From Actinocorallia longicatena (lineage in GTDB: Bacteria; Actinomycetota; Actinomycetes; Streptosporangiales; Streptosporangiaceae), in NCBI RefSeq assembly GCF_039534125.1, contig NZ_BAAAUV010000027.1, positions 1 to 64,000 on the forward strand: a stretch of DNA of 64,000 nt. Direction: 5' to 3'. The position numbers and the translations under genes were made by a program. Below, one piece after another: positions 1 through 8,838 of this stretch; within the stretch, counting starts at the first letter, position 1, and every line of letters starts with the position of its first letter. The notes beneath the pieces were generated by a model that saw nothing but the letters and a program-made list of their open reading frames with translations, did not search any database and had not been told where the DNA came from.

Positions 1-3000
1 GGCCCGCCCGCGCCCCCCGGCCCGCGCCCGGTGCGCGGGCCGCCCCGCGCCCAGCGCCGCCCGCAGCGGAGCCAGCGTGTCGTTCGTCAGGCGTCCGGCC
101 CACACCAGATCCCACAGCGCCTCCACCAGATCCTGGTCCGCCACCCGCCCCGCACCTTCGCCCTCCGCGGGCCCGGCGGGGGCGTTGACGCGGTTGGAGA
201 GGGTGCGGAAGAAGTGGGCGGAGCCGTCGGCGAGGAGGTCGAGGACGGTCTGGTGGAGGGGGGTGAGCGTCAGGTCGGAGGGCGGGGGGAGGAGCAGCGG
301 GGCGGTGTCGGCGAGGTAGAGCGACAGCCAGCCGTCCCCGCCGGGAAGCGAGCCGCGGCCCGCCCACACGACCTCGCCCGCCGAGGTCAGCTCGTCCAGC
401 ATCGCCGGGGTGTATCCGGGCACCCGGGACGGCAGGATCAGGGTCTCCAGCGCCGAACCCGGCACCGACGCGCCCTGGAGCTGCTCGATCGCCTGAGCCA
501 GCGCGTCGAGGCCGCCGTGCCGTCCGCCCAGCCCCTGCCACTGGGGCAGGAAACGGCCCAGCGCCTGCGGCGGCGAAGGCTCCACCTCGGCCCGCAGCCG
601 CGCCAGCGACCGGCGCCGCAGCATCCGCAGCACCCCGGAGTCGACCCATTCGAGCCCCGTCGCCCCCGGCGTGAACTCGCCCTCGACCACACCCGGCAGC
701 CGCTTCAGCGTCTCGGTCACCACGGCCGTCCCGAGCCCGAAGCGCGCCGCCGCGTCCCCCGCCGCGAACGGCACCCGGGTCCGCGCGTACCGGATCATCA
801 GATCCCCGACGGGGTCCTCCACCGGCTCCAGGAACACCTCCGGCACCCCGACCGGCAGCGGGGTCCCCAGCCCGTCCCGCAGCCGCGCCGCGTCCTCCAC
901 CGCCGCGAAGTACTCCATCCCCGCGATCCGCACCCGGACCACCCGCCGCTCCGCCTCGAGCCCCCGCACCCACTCCCCGACGGCCTCCGAACCCTCACGA
1001 ACACGGCCTTCACGAGCGTCGCCCTCACGAGCGTCGCCCTGCCGGGCGGCGTCGGGCGGGGTGGAGCGGGCGGTGAGCTCGGGGAGGGTGAGGGGGCCCA
1101 GGGCGCGGAGGAGGTCGGTGCAGGTGTCGGGGTCGGTGGCGTGGCGGGCGGGGGTGAGGCGCTGGAGTTCGGCGGCGGCCTCGGTGAGGACCTCGGGGTC
1201 GAGGAGCTCGCGGAGGTCGGCCTGGCCGAGGAGCTCGGACAGCAGGGCGGAGTCGAGGGCGAGGGCCTGGGCCTTGCGCTCGGCGAGCGGGGAGTCGCCC
1301 TCGTACATGAAGGCGGCGATGTAGCGGAACAGCAGGGACTGGGCGTAGGGGGAGGCGGTGGGGGTCTCGACCTCGGTGAGGCGGGCCTTGCGGGCGGACA
1401 GGTCGCGCAGGAGCGTGACCAGGCCGGGAACGTCGAAGACGTCCTGGAGGCACTCCCTGACGGTCTCCAGGACGATCGGGAAGGTCGCGTACTTCGAGGC
1501 GACGGCCAGCAGCTGGGCGGCCCGCTGGCGCTGCTGCCACAACGGCATGCGGCGGTCGGGACGGTGCCGGGGCAGCAGCAGCGACCGGGCGGCGCACTCC
1601 CGGAACCGGGCGGCGAACAGCGCGGACGCCCCCAGCTCGTCGACGACGATCCGCTCGATCTCGTCGGGGTCGAACAGGACGAGTTCGGCCGTCGGCGGCT
1701 CGTCGGTGTCCGGGACGCGCACGACGATGCCGTCGTCGGCGTGCATGGCCTGGGCGTCGACGCCGTACCGCTCGCGCAGCCTGGCGGCGATCGCCAGCGC
1801 CCAGGGGGCGTGGACGAGCGCGCCGTAGGGCGAGTGGACGATCAGGCGCCAGTCGCCGAGCTCGTCGCGGAAGCGCTCCACGACCAGGGTGCGGTCGTCG
1901 GGAAGCCGCCCGGTCGCCTCCTTCTGCTCGGCGAGGTAGGAGATCAGGTTGTCGGCGGCCCACGGGTCGAGGCCCGCCGCGGTGGCGCGCTCCCTGGCCT
2001 TGCCGGGGGCGAGCGCGCCGAGCTCGCGGGTGAAGGCGCCCAGCGCCCGGCCGAGCTCGGCGGGGCGGCCCGGCGAGTCGCCGTGCCAGAACGGAAGCTT
2101 CCCCGGCCGCCCCGGAGCCGGCGAGACGAGCACCCGGTCGGGGGTGATGTCCTCGATCCGCCAGGAGCTCGCGCCGAGCACGAACACGTCGCCGACGCGC
2201 GACTCGTAGACCATCTCCTCGTCGAGCTCGCCCACCCGCGAGGACTTCTCCCCGACCAGGAAGACGCCGAACAGCCCACGGTCGGGGATCGTGCCGCCGC
2301 TGACGACCGCCAGGCGCTGGGCGCCGCGCCGGGCCCGCAGCACGCCGGTCACCCTGTCCCAGACGATCCTCGGCCGCAGCTCACCGAACTCCTCGCTCGG
2401 GTAGCGCCCGGCGAGCATGTCGAGGGTGGCCTCGTAGGCGCTGCGCGGCAGGGTCGCGTAGGGGGCGGCCCTCCTCACGGCGGAGTACAGGTCCTCGACC
2501 GTCCACTCCTCCATGGCGACCATCGCGACGATCTGCTGGGCGAGCACGTCGAGCGGGTTGCGGGGGTAGCGCAGCTCCTCGATCTTCCCGTCGCGCATCC
2601 GCTCCGCGACGACGGCGGTCTGCACCAGATCGCCCCGGTACTTCGGGAAGATGACTCCACGGGAGACGGCCCCGACCTGGTGCCCGGCGCGTCCGACGCG
2701 CTGCAGCCCGCTCGCCACCGACGGCGGCGACTCCACCTGCACGACGAGGTCGACGGCGCCCATGTCGATGCCCAGCTCGAGGCTCGAGGTCGCGACGACG
2801 GCGGGCAGGCGTCCCTGCTTCAGCGCGTCCTCGATCCCGGCCCGCTCCTCCTTCGACACCGACCCGTGGTGCGCCCTGGCCACTTCCACGACCTCGCCGT
2901 GGGCCGCCCGGCGGGCCAGCGCCGCGAACGCCTCCCCGAAGTCCACCCGCCGAGGTCCGCCGGCGGGGTCCTCGTCCAGGTCCCCGGTCACCTCCGGGGC

Positions 3001-4023
3001 CGCAGGGGGAGGGGCGGGCAGGCGCCAGGGATCGTCCAGGAGCGGGGTGCCGCGCGAGGCACCGGCCTGGGCCATGACCGCGGCGGGGGAGTGGTCCTCC
3101 TCGAGCGGGCCGTGGAGGCGCTCGTAGGTGATCTCGTTGAGCCGCCCGCAGAGCCGTTCGGCCAGGCGCCGGGAGTTGGCGAAGACGATCGTGGAGCGGT
3201 GGGCGGCGATGAGGTCGAGGACGCGCTCCTCGACGTGCGGCCAGATGGAGCGGTTGCGCGGATCCTCACCGGCCTGGGTGCTCTGGTCTCCGGAGATCTC
3301 CGACATGTCCTCGACGGGCACGACGATGCTGAGGTCGAAGGTCTTGTCCGCGGGCGGCTGGACGACGGTCGCGGGCCGCGCCCCGCCGAGGAAGGCGGCC
3401 ACCTCGGCGACCGGACGGACGGTCGCCGAGAGCCCGATCCGCTGCGCGGGACGCTCCAGCAGGGCGTCGAGGCGTTCGAGGGAGAGGGCGAGATGAGAGC
3501 CGCGCTTGGTGGCCGTGACGGCGTGGACCTCGTCGATGATCACCGTGTCGACGCCGCGGAGCGACTCCCTGGCCTGGGAGGTCAGCAGCAGGAACAGCGA
3601 CTCCGGCGTGGTGATGAGGATGTCGGGCGGCTTGCTGACGAGCCGCCTGCGCTCGTCGGCGGGGGTGTCGCCCGACCGGATCCCGACGCGCAGGGCCGGT
3701 TCCGGCAGCCCGAGCCGCCGCGCCGCGTGCCCGATCCCGGTCAGCGGCGCCCGCAGGTTCCGCTCCACGTCGACGGCCAGCGCCTTCAGCGGCGACACGT
3801 ACAGCACCCGGCACCGGTGCCGGGGCTCCTCCGGCGGCGGCGTCGAGGCCAGCCTGTCCAGCGACCACAGGAACGCCGCCAGCGTCTTCCCCGACCCGGT
3901 CGGCGCCACCACGAGAGTGTTCTCCCCGCGGGCGATCGCCCCCCAGGCCCCCGCCTGCGCCGCGGTCGGCGCGCTGAAGGCCCCAGAGAACCACTCCCGC
4001 GTAGCCGCGGAGAACCCCTCCAT
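1..4023 (-). CDS. lhr: Lhr-type ATP-dependent DNA helicase (3' end beyond window)
   Basis: Large SF2 helicase of the Lhr family, a 3'-5' translocase that unwinds RNA:DNA hybrids and belongs to a DNA-damage-inducible group in mycobacteria. Reading from the ATG at 4023, Walker A is APTGSGKT at about residues 41-48, followed by a DEVH-type Walker B (IIDEVHA) and SAT motif III. The second RecA domain has IVFANSRRLAERL, ATSSLELGIDMG and QRVGRAGHQ. A long Lhr-specific C-terminal region follows. The frame stays open for 1341 codons to the window edge; actinobacterial Lhr proteins are about 1500 residues, so roughly 150-200 are missing. A linker near 993-1037 carries three copies of a 15-bp repeat encoding AREGD/AREGR/VREGS. 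The gene lies downstream of recX on the same strand, 165 bp away. Confidence 0.93.
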   Translation of the reverse strand, partial: MEGFSAATREWFSGAFSAPTAAQAGAWGAIARGENTLVVAPTGSGKTLAAFLWSLDRLASTPPPEEPRHRCRVLYVSPLKALAVDVERNLRAPLTGIGHAARRLGLPEPALRVGIRSGDTPADERRRLVSKPPDILITTPESLFLLLTSQARESLRGVDTVIIDEVHAVTATKRGSHLALSLERLDALLERPAQRIGLSATVRPVAEVAAFLGGARPATVVQPPADKTFDLSIVVPVEDMSEISGDQSTQAGEDPRNRSIWPHVEERVLDLIAAHRSTIVFANSRRLAERLCGRLNEITYERLHGPLEEDHSPAAVMAQAGASRGTPLLDDPWRLPAPPPAAPEVTGDLDEDPAGGPRRVDFGEAFAALARRAAHGEVVEVARAHHGSVSKEERAGIEDALKQGRLPAVVATSSLELGIDMGAVDLVVQVESPPSVASGLQRVGRAGHQVGAVSRGVIFPKYRGDLVQTAVVAERMRDGKIEELRYPRNPLDVLAQQIVAMVAMEEWTVEDLYSAVRRAAPYATLPRSAYEATLDMLAGRYPSEEFGELRPRIVWDRVTGVLRARRGAQRLAVVSGGTIPDRGLFGVFLVGEKSSRVGELDEEMVYESRVGDVFVLGASSWRIEDITPDRVLVSPAPGRPGKLPFWHGDSPGRPAELGRALGAFTRELGALAPGKARERATAAGLDPWAADNLISYLAEQKEATGRLPDDRTLVVERFRDELGDWRLIVHSPYGALVHAPWALAIAARLRERYGVDAQAMHADDGIVVRVPDTDEPPTAELVLFDPDEIERIVVDELGASALFAARFRECAARSLLLPRHRPDRRMPLWQQRQRAAQLLAVASKYATFPIVLETVRECLQDVFDVPGLVTLLRDLSARKARLTEVETPTASPYAQSLLFRYIAAFMYEGDSPLAERKAQALALDSALLSELLGQADLRELLDPEVLTEAAAELQRLTPARHATDPDTCTDLLRALGPLTLPELTARSTPPDAARQGDAREGDAREGRVREGSEAVGEWVRGLEAERRVVRVRIAGMEYFAAVEDAARLRDGLGTPLPVGVPEVFLEPVEDPVGDLMIRYARTRVPFAAGDAAARFGLGTAVVTETLKRLPGVVEGEFTPGATGLEWVDSGVLRMLRRRSLARLRAEVEPSPPQALGRFLPQWQGLGGRHGGLDALAQAIEQLQGASVPGSALETLILPSRVPGYTPAMLDELTSAGEVVWAGRGSLPGGDGWLSLYLADTAPLLLPPPSDLTLTPLHQTVLDLLADGSAHFFRTLSNRVNAPAGPAEGEGAGRVADQDLVEALWDLVWAGRLTNDTLAPLRAALGAGRPAHRARAGGRGRA

Positions 4024-4188
4024 CACCCCTCCATGGTGCCCCGCCCTACCGACAGAATCCCCACCCACCTCCCCGGCCCCTCGTCCGCGTGCCCTCCGAG
4101 GCGGTATCGGCCCGAGCGGCGAAAAGGGGATCCCGCCCCCCGCTTTGCCTCCGCTTGCCTGAGGCCGGGTCCGCGGAATCGCCGGTCG

Positions 4189-4767
4189 TCAATCGGGGAG
4201 GCTGAGGTCGTCGTCCTCGTCGGGGTGGGCGGCGCCGGTGAGGGCCTCCTTGACCACGCGGTAGGCGAGGCCCGGGGGGTAGCCCTTGCGGGCGAGCATG
4301 CCGACGAGGCGGGTGGTGCGCTTGTCCGGGGGGAGGGAGCGGGTGCTGGAGAGCTTCTTGGCGACGAGGGCGTGGGCGGCGGACTCCAGGTCCTCGGGCT
4401 GGATCTCGGCGACGGCCTCCTTGATGGTCTCGTCGTCGACGCCGCGCTGGCGGAGCTCGGCGGACAGGGCGCGGGGGGCCAGGCCGCGGTTGGCGTGCCG
4501 GGAGCGGACCCAGGACTGGGCGAAGGCCTCGTCGTCGATCAGGCCGACCTCGGAGTAGCGCTCGAGGACCTTGTCGGAGACCTCCTTCGGCACCTCCTTG
4601 CGGGTGAGGGCGTCGGCGAGCTGCGAGCGGGTCCTGGGCGCCATGGCGAGCTGCCGCAGGCAGATCTCGCGGGCGAAGGCCTCCATGTCGGCGGGCGGCT
4701 TGCGCGCCGGCGCGTCCTCGGAGCCCGGCTCGTTCCGCCGCGATCCCCGTCGTCCGTATCCGCTCAT
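4189..4767 (-). CDS. recX: Regulatory protein RecX
   Basis: Modulator of RecA that caps or destabilises RecA filaments. The 192-residue product starts with a charged, poorly conserved tail (to about residue 25). The helical RecX repeats follow, including REICLRQLAMAPRTRSQLAD, EVGLIDDEAFAQSWVRSRHANRGLAPRAL and the C-terminal ARKGYPPGLAYRVVKEAL. Length and motifs fit the family. It follows recA on the same strand after 183 bp, the usual recA-recX order. No separate promoter is obvious, so read-through from recA is likely. Confidence 0.95.
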   Translation of the reverse strand: MSGYGRRGSRRNEPGSEDAPARKPPADMEAFAREICLRQLAMAPRTRSQLADALTRKEVPKEVSDKVLERYSEVGLIDDEAFAQSWVRSRHANRGLAPRALSAELRQRGVDDETIKEAVAEIQPEDLESAAHALVAKKLSSTRSLPPDKRTTRLVGMLARKGYPPGLAYRVVKEALTGAAHPDEDDDLSLPD

Positions 4768-4950
4768 CCGAACCCCCTCATCCGAACCCGCTGCCTGACG
4801 GCCCGAGGCCGCCCCCGAAGACGCCCGGAGAGACTCCGGGCACGACGCCCCGCGCCAGCGGCCCCGTCCCGACGGCCCATCCCGACGGCGGGCCGGTGGG
4901 CGATGCCGGGTGGACGCCCGTCGAAGGGGGCGCCCACCCGGGGCCGGACA

Positions 4951-6075
4951 TCAGTCGCCCGGCTTGGGAGCCGACGCGGTGCGGGTGCGGCGGGTGGCCG
5001 GAGCGGGGACCGAGGCCTCCGCGGCGGGAGCGGCGGCAGCGGCGGCGGGAGCGGCATCGCCGGCCGGGGCGTCGACGCGCGGCCCGATGCCGAGCTTCTC
5101 CTTGATCTTCTTCTCGATCTCGTCGGTGGTCTCGGGGTGCTCCTTGAGGTACTTGCGGGCGTTCTCCTTGCCCTGCCCCAGCTGGTCGCCCTCGTAGGTG
5201 TACCAGGCACCCGACTTGCGGACGAAGCCGTGCTCGACGCCGAGGTCGATCAGGCCGCCCTCGCGGCTGATGCCGATGCCGTAGAGCAGGTCGAAGTCGG
5301 CGACCTTGAACGGCGGGGCCACCTTGTTCTTGACGACCTTGATCCGGACCCGGTTGCCGACGGGCTCGGTGCCGTCCTTCAGGGTCTCGATGCGGCGCAC
5401 GTCCAGGCGGACCGAGGCGTAGAACTTCAGCGCGCGGCCACCGGTCGTGGTCTCCGGCGAGCCGAACATCACGCCGACCTTCTCGCGCAGCTGGTTGATG
5501 AAGATCACGGTGGTCTTCGTCTGGTTGATCGCGCCGGTGAGCTTGCGCAGCGCCTGCGACATGAGGCGGGCCTGGAGACCGACGTGGCTGTCGCCCATGT
5601 CGCCCTCGATCTCCGCGCGGGGCACCAGGGCCGCCACGGAGTCGACGACGACGAGGTCGACCGCGCCGGAGCGGATCAGCATGTCGACGATCTCGAGGGC
5701 CTGCTCACCGGTGTCGGGCTGGGAGACCAGGAGGGAGTTGGTGTCGACGCCCAGCTTCTCGGCGTACTCGGGGTCGAGGGCGTGCTCGGCGTCGACGAAC
5801 GCCGCGATGCCGCCGAGCTTCTGCATGTTGGCGACGGCGTGCAGGGCCACCGTGGTCTTGCCGGAGGACTCCGGACCGTAGACCTCGACGACCCGGCCGC
5901 GCGGCAGGCCGCCGATCCCCAGCGCGATGTCGAGGGCGATCGCCCCGGTGGGGATCACCTCCATCGGCGCGCGCACCTCGTCGCCGAGGCGCATGATCGA
6001 GCCCTTGCCGAACTGGCGCTCGATCTGGGCGAGCGCTGTCTCGAGTGCCTTGTCGCGGTCGTTTCCTGCTGCCAT
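4951..6075 (-). CDS. recA: Recombinase RecA
   Basis: DNA strand-exchange and SOS co-protease protein. From the chosen ATG at 6075 (MAAGNDRDK) it has 374 residues. Walker A is GPESSGKT at 67-74. VVVDSVAALVPRAEIEGDMGDSHVG marks Walker B and the L1 region, and INQLREKVGVMFGSPETTTGG covers the signature and L2 loop. The C-terminal tail is long and Ala/Pro-rich, ending in an Arg/Thr/Lys-rich stretch, as in other actinomycetes. The open frame extends to 6186 but that upstream part is unconserved and lies over the promoter; AGGGGC just before 6075 can serve as ribosome binding site. No intein is present. Control elements lie at 6140-6162 and 6194-6207. Confidence 0.97.
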   Translation of the reverse strand: MAAGNDRDKALETALAQIERQFGKGSIMRLGDEVRAPMEVIPTGAIALDIALGIGGLPRGRVVEVYGPESSGKTTVALHAVANMQKLGGIAAFVDAEHALDPEYAEKLGVDTNSLLVSQPDTGEQALEIVDMLIRSGAVDLVVVDSVAALVPRAEIEGDMGDSHVGLQARLMSQALRKLTGAINQTKTTVIFINQLREKVGVMFGSPETTTGGRALKFYASVRLDVRRIETLKDGTEPVGNRVRIKVVKNKVAPPFKVADFDLLYGIGISREGGLIDLGVEHGFVRKSGAWYTYEGDQLGQGKENARKYLKEHPETTDEIEKKIKEKLGIGPRVDAPAGDAAPAAAAAAPAAEASVPAPATRRTRTASAPKPGD

Positions 6076-6139
6076 GGTCTGCCCCTGTCGGGTCGGAGTC
6101 TTCATCGTCGGAGCCTTCATCTTCGTCATGTCGAGAACG

Positions 6140-6162
6140 AAGCTACGAGAGCCCACTGACAA
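6140..6162 (-). promoter_or_regulatory. RecA-NDp (PafBC-type) promoter of recA
   Basis: Reading leftward, the sequence is TTGTCAGTG, eight bases, then TAGCTT. This matches the TTGTCRGTG-N8-TAGnnT motif known from the LexA-independent DNA-damage promoter of mycobacterial recA, which the WYL protein pair PafBC activates. The predicted start near 6133 gives a leader of about 58 nt before the recA ATG. No pafBC genes are in this window. Confidence 0.85.
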
Positions 6163-6193
6163 AACGCGGACCGCTTCGCGCGGCACACTCTAC

Positions 6194-6207
6194 CGAACAT
6201 CTTTTCG
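6194..6207. promoter_or_regulatory. Degenerate LexA (SOS) box
   Basis: CGAACATCTTTTCG resembles the Gram-positive/actinobacterial SOS box (GAAC-N4-GTTC), with TTTC in place of GTTC. It lies about 30 bp upstream of the RecA-NDp promoter, as in the two-promoter layout of mycobacterial recA. It could also influence the divergent ATP-grasp gene. One half-site is imperfect, so binding is uncertain. Confidence 0.5.
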
Positions 6208-6225
6208 ATCACTGACCGGCGCGCC

Positions 6226-6261
6226 GATTCGTCCCGGGAACTCGCGGATTCGTCCCGGGAA
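6226..6261. repeat. Two perfect 15-bp direct repeats, 21 bp apart
   Basis: GATTCGTCCCGGGAA occurs at 6226-6240 and again at 6247-6261. Each copy contains the 8-bp palindrome TCCCGGGA. The start-to-start spacing of 21 bp equals two helical turns, so both sites face the same side of the DNA. They lie between recA and the rightward ATP-grasp gene, about 30 bp upstream of a possible -10 (TACTCT at 6291-6296). This looks like a paired operator for an unknown dimeric regulator. Confidence 0.6.
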
Positions 6262-6331
6262 TAGGGCTGCGCGGCTACCCGGAAGGGACGTACTCTGGCC
6301 CCGAGCTAGGCGATCACCCGGGGGCCACGCC

Positions 6332-7195
6332 ATGACCCTGACCGTCCTCTTCTGCGCCGACCCCCTCGATCCGAGGCGGGTGGACGACCACTTCACCCGC
6401 GAGGCCGACACCGTGCGCGCCACCGGCGGCACCCCGGTCCTGCTCGACCACGATCTCCTCCAGCGCGGCGAGGCCGTCGAGGCGGCCAAGCGCGTCCCCA
6501 GGGGCCTGGGGGCCCTGTGGTACCGCGGCTGGATGGTCACCTCGGCCGAATATCACGCCCTGGCCAAGGCCCTCGCGGCCCGCGGCGCCCCCCTGATGAC
6601 CCCGCCGGACGGCTACCGGCGCGCCCACGAGCTCCCCGGCTGGTACGAGACGTTCGCGGGCCTCACCCCGCAGAGCGCGTGGCTGCCCCTCGACCCGCGG
6701 GAGGTCCCGGACCCGGCCGCCCTCGAGGCGGCCGCCGCCCAGCTCCCGCCGGGCCCCGGCGTGGTCAAGGACTACGTGAAGTCCCGCAAGCACGAGTGGC
6801 ACGAGGCCTGCTACGTCCCGGACCTGCGCGATCCCGCCGCCCTCGCCAGGACGGCGCGGAACATGGTCGAGCTCCAGGACGCCTTCCTCGCGGGAGGCCT
6901 GGTCATCCGCCAGTTCGAGGAGTACGACGCCGCCGAGTGCCGCGTCTGGTGGGTGGACGGGGAACCGGTCCTGATCGGCCCGCATCCCGACACCCCGGGG
7001 GAGGAGCGCGAGCCCGAGCTCGACCATGTCCGCCCGGCCGTGCGCGCCCTGGGCTGCCGTTTCGTCACCACCGATCTCGCCCGCCGGTCCGACGGCGTCT
7101 GGCGGGTCGTGGAGGTCGGCGACGGTCAGGTCAGCGACCTGCCGGCCGGATCGGACGTGGGGGATCTCTACTTCCACCTCCCGGATCCCTCCTGA
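6332..7195 (+). CDS. ATP-grasp domain protein (DUF4343-like)
   Basis: A 287-residue protein resembling actinobacterial ATP-grasp proteins. GVVKDYVKSRKHEWHEACYVPD looks like the nucleotide-binding lysine strand. The stretch LVIRQFEEYDAAECRVWWVDGEPVLI and the C-terminal WRVVEVGDGQVSDLP look like the carboxylate/metal-binding end of the grasp. Proteins of this fold join a carboxylate to an amine or thiol via an acylphosphate; the substrate is unknown. It is the first rightward gene after recA and probably heads the cassette through 9288, although a 129-bp gap separates it from the lipoprotein gene. I started at the ATG at 6332 because the open upstream frame crosses the recA promoter. Confidence 0.7.
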   Translation: MTLTVLFCADPLDPRRVDDHFTREADTVRATGGTPVLLDHDLLQRGEAVEAAKRVPRGLGALWYRGWMVTSAEYHALAKALAARGAPLMTPPDGYRRAHELPGWYETFAGLTPQSAWLPLDPREVPDPAALEAAAAQLPPGPGVVKDYVKSRKHEWHEACYVPDLRDPAALARTARNMVELQDAFLAGGLVIRQFEEYDAAECRVWWVDGEPVLIGPHPDTPGEEREPELDHVRPAVRALGCRFVTTDLARRSDGVWRVVEVGDGQVSDLPAGSDVGDLYFHLPDPS

Positions 7196-7324
7196 TCGCA
7201 CGGCACATACGCCACAAAGTGGATCAAAGAAGAATCGGAACCTAAGTGACGCCAAAATAGTCACATCAACGACATGCGCCCCCCTATGCTCTGTGCGCAT
7301 CGCGTCAAACCGGAGGGACCCCCT

Positions 7325-7684
7325 ATGTCAGAGCGTCGCCTGAGCTCGCGCGCCGTCAAGATCGGCGCGGTGGGCGCGATCTCCGCGGCGCTGGCCACCT
7401 GGGGATTCGTCGCCTGCTCGCCCGGCGAGGACTCGCGGGCCGACTGCGTGACCGGCCCCGACGCGAACGGCGAGTACACGCTCGTCGACGAGGACGAGTG
7501 CGAGGACGGCGTCTACAGCTCCAACCACCACGCGTTCTGGTACTACAACGCCCACCACCGCACCGGCAACCGGATCAGCGGCGGCACCACGCTGAAGCCC
7601 AAGAGCGGCGGGATCAAGACCAGCAGCGGCACCACGATCCGCAAGGGCGGCTTCGGCAGCAGCGGCAGCAGCGGCGGAAGCTGA
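7325..7684 (+). CDS. DUF1190-like (YjfM/YgiB-type) putative lipoprotein
   Basis: A 119-residue exported protein. Arginines near the start and a hydrophobic stretch precede FVAC, a slightly atypical lipobox with Cys31. The mature part has an acidic Cys-containing segment, an aromatic/His patch (HHAFWYYNAHH), then a Thr/Lys/Gly/Ser tail with IRKGGFG. That tail resembles the C-terminus of E. coli YgiB/YjfM (DUF1190). The start at 7325 has GGAGGG at good distance. The next gene, a GspS-like ligase, begins 3 bp after the stop, matching the ygiB-ygiC and yjfM-yjfC pairs. It may be the protein that the ligase modifies or works with; that is inference. Confidence 0.65.
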   Translation: MSERRLSSRAVKIGAVGAISAALATWGFVACSPGEDSRADCVTGPDANGEYTLVDEDECEDGVYSSNHHAFWYYNAHHRTGNRISGGTTLKPKSGGIKTSSGTTIRKGGFGSSGSSGGS

Positions 7685-7687
7685 GCC

Positions 7688-8824
7688 GTGCGCAGGGAGA
7701 GAGCCGAGCCCCGGACGGGCTGGCCGCAGATCATCGAGGCGCAGGGCCTGGCCTACCACCGCACCTCCCATCCGGAGAACCTCACCCGCCCCTACTGGGA
7801 CGAGTCGGTCCACTACACCTTCGAGATGGACGAGGTCCTCCGCCTCGAGGAGACCGTCGAGGAACTCCACCGGATGTGCATGGAGGCCGCGGCCTACATC
7901 GTCACGTCCGGCCGGTACGAGCTGCTCGGCATCCCCCCGCACCTCGTCCCGGCGATCGAGGCGTCGTGGAACCGCAGGGACCCGCACCTCTCGGGCCGTT
8001 TCGACCTGCGCTACGACGGCGCCGGCCCGCCCAAGCTGCTGGAGTACAACGCCGACACCCCCACCTCCCTGGTCGAGTCCTCGATCATCCAGTGGTACTG
8101 GAAGGAGGACCTCTTCCCCTCCGACGACCAGTGGAACTCCCTGCACGAGCGCCTGGTCGACCGCTGGAAGTCCCTCCCGCTGCGGGACGGGCCCGTCCAC
8201 TTCGCCTGGACCGAGGACGACGAGTCGGGCGAGGAGTTCATGACCGTCGCCTACATGAAGGAGGTCGCCGAGCAGGCGGGCCGCCTCGGCGTCGGCATCA
8301 CGATGCAGGACATCGGCTGGGACGGCCACGACTTCCGCGACAACGGCCGCAACGAGATCAAGACGCTCTGGAAGCTCTACCCGTGGGAGTGGATCGTCGC
8401 CGAGGAGTTCGGCGCCCACATCGACGAGACCGACTGGGTCGAGCCGATGTGGAAGATGCTCCTGTCGAACAAGGGCCTGCTCGTGGCCCTGTGGGAGCTG
8501 TTCCCCGGCCATCCGAACCTGCTGCGCGCCTATCTCGACACCCCCGGCAACATGAAGTCCTACATCCGCAAGCCGCTGCTCGGCCGCGAGGGCGCGTCCA
8601 TGGAGATCGTCACACCCGGTCTCCGGCACGCCACCGAGGGCCGCTACGGCGCGGAGGGCTTCGTCTTCCAGGAGTTCCAGGCACTGCCCGACTTCGACGG
8701 CCAGCACCCCGTGATCGGCGCGTGGGTGGTCGGCGAGGAGTCCGCGGGCATCGGCATCCGTGAGACGTCCGGCCTGATCACCGACGACACCTCATCCTTC
8801 GTCCCCCATCGCATCCCCCTGTAA
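7688..8824 (+). CDS. Glutathionylspermidine synthetase-like ATP-grasp ligase (YgiC/YjfC type)
   Basis: A 378-residue protein that lacks the N-terminal amidase domain of true GspS, like E. coli YgiC/YjfC. Family traits include FDLRYDGAGPPKLLEYNADTPTSLVESS in the N-terminal part, EEFMTVAYMKEVAEQAG and IGWDG in the middle, and IKTLWKLYPWEWIVAEEFG. Near the end come LFPGHPNLLRAYLD, the nucleotide-site lysine region SYIRKPLLGREGASMEI and VFQEF. Such enzymes form amide bonds; the real substrate is unknown for this subfamily. The GTG start lies 3 bp after the lipoprotein stop, so translation is probably coupled. The DUF350 gene follows 14 bp later. Confidence 0.85.
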   Translation: MRRERAEPRTGWPQIIEAQGLAYHRTSHPENLTRPYWDESVHYTFEMDEVLRLEETVEELHRMCMEAAAYIVTSGRYELLGIPPHLVPAIEASWNRRDPHLSGRFDLRYDGAGPPKLLEYNADTPTSLVESSIIQWYWKEDLFPSDDQWNSLHERLVDRWKSLPLRDGPVHFAWTEDDESGEEFMTVAYMKEVAEQAGRLGVGITMQDIGWDGHDFRDNGRNEIKTLWKLYPWEWIVAEEFGAHIDETDWVEPMWKMLLSNKGLLVALWELFPGHPNLLRAYLDTPGNMKSYIRKPLLGREGASMEIVTPGLRHATEGRYGAEGFVFQEFQALPDFDGQHPVIGAWVVGEESAGIGIRETSGLITDDTSSFVPHRIPL

Positions 8825-8838
8825 TAAAGGAGCCCTCC

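Noticed and set aside
4024..4188. Terminator between recX and lhr (GCCTC...GAGGC)
   Set aside because: Only a 5-bp stem with no U-tract; too weak to separate the two genes into different units.
31..6159. A 6.1-kb open frame on the + strand opposite lhr, recX and recA
   Set aside because: Its translation is low-complexity (Arg/Pro/Gly/Glu) and mirrors the codon bias of well-supported genes on the other strand. High GC keeps antisense frames open.
6209..6228. A second RecA-NDp-like motif (GGTCAGTG) beside the SOS box
   Set aside because: The first two bases and the -10 do not match; only GTCAGTG is shared.
7246..7264. CRP/GlxR-like site (GTGAC-N9-GTCAC) before the lipoprotein gene
   Set aside because: Half-site spacing is too wide for TGTGA-N6-TCACA. 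It is an inverted repeat at best, so I did not call it as a feature.
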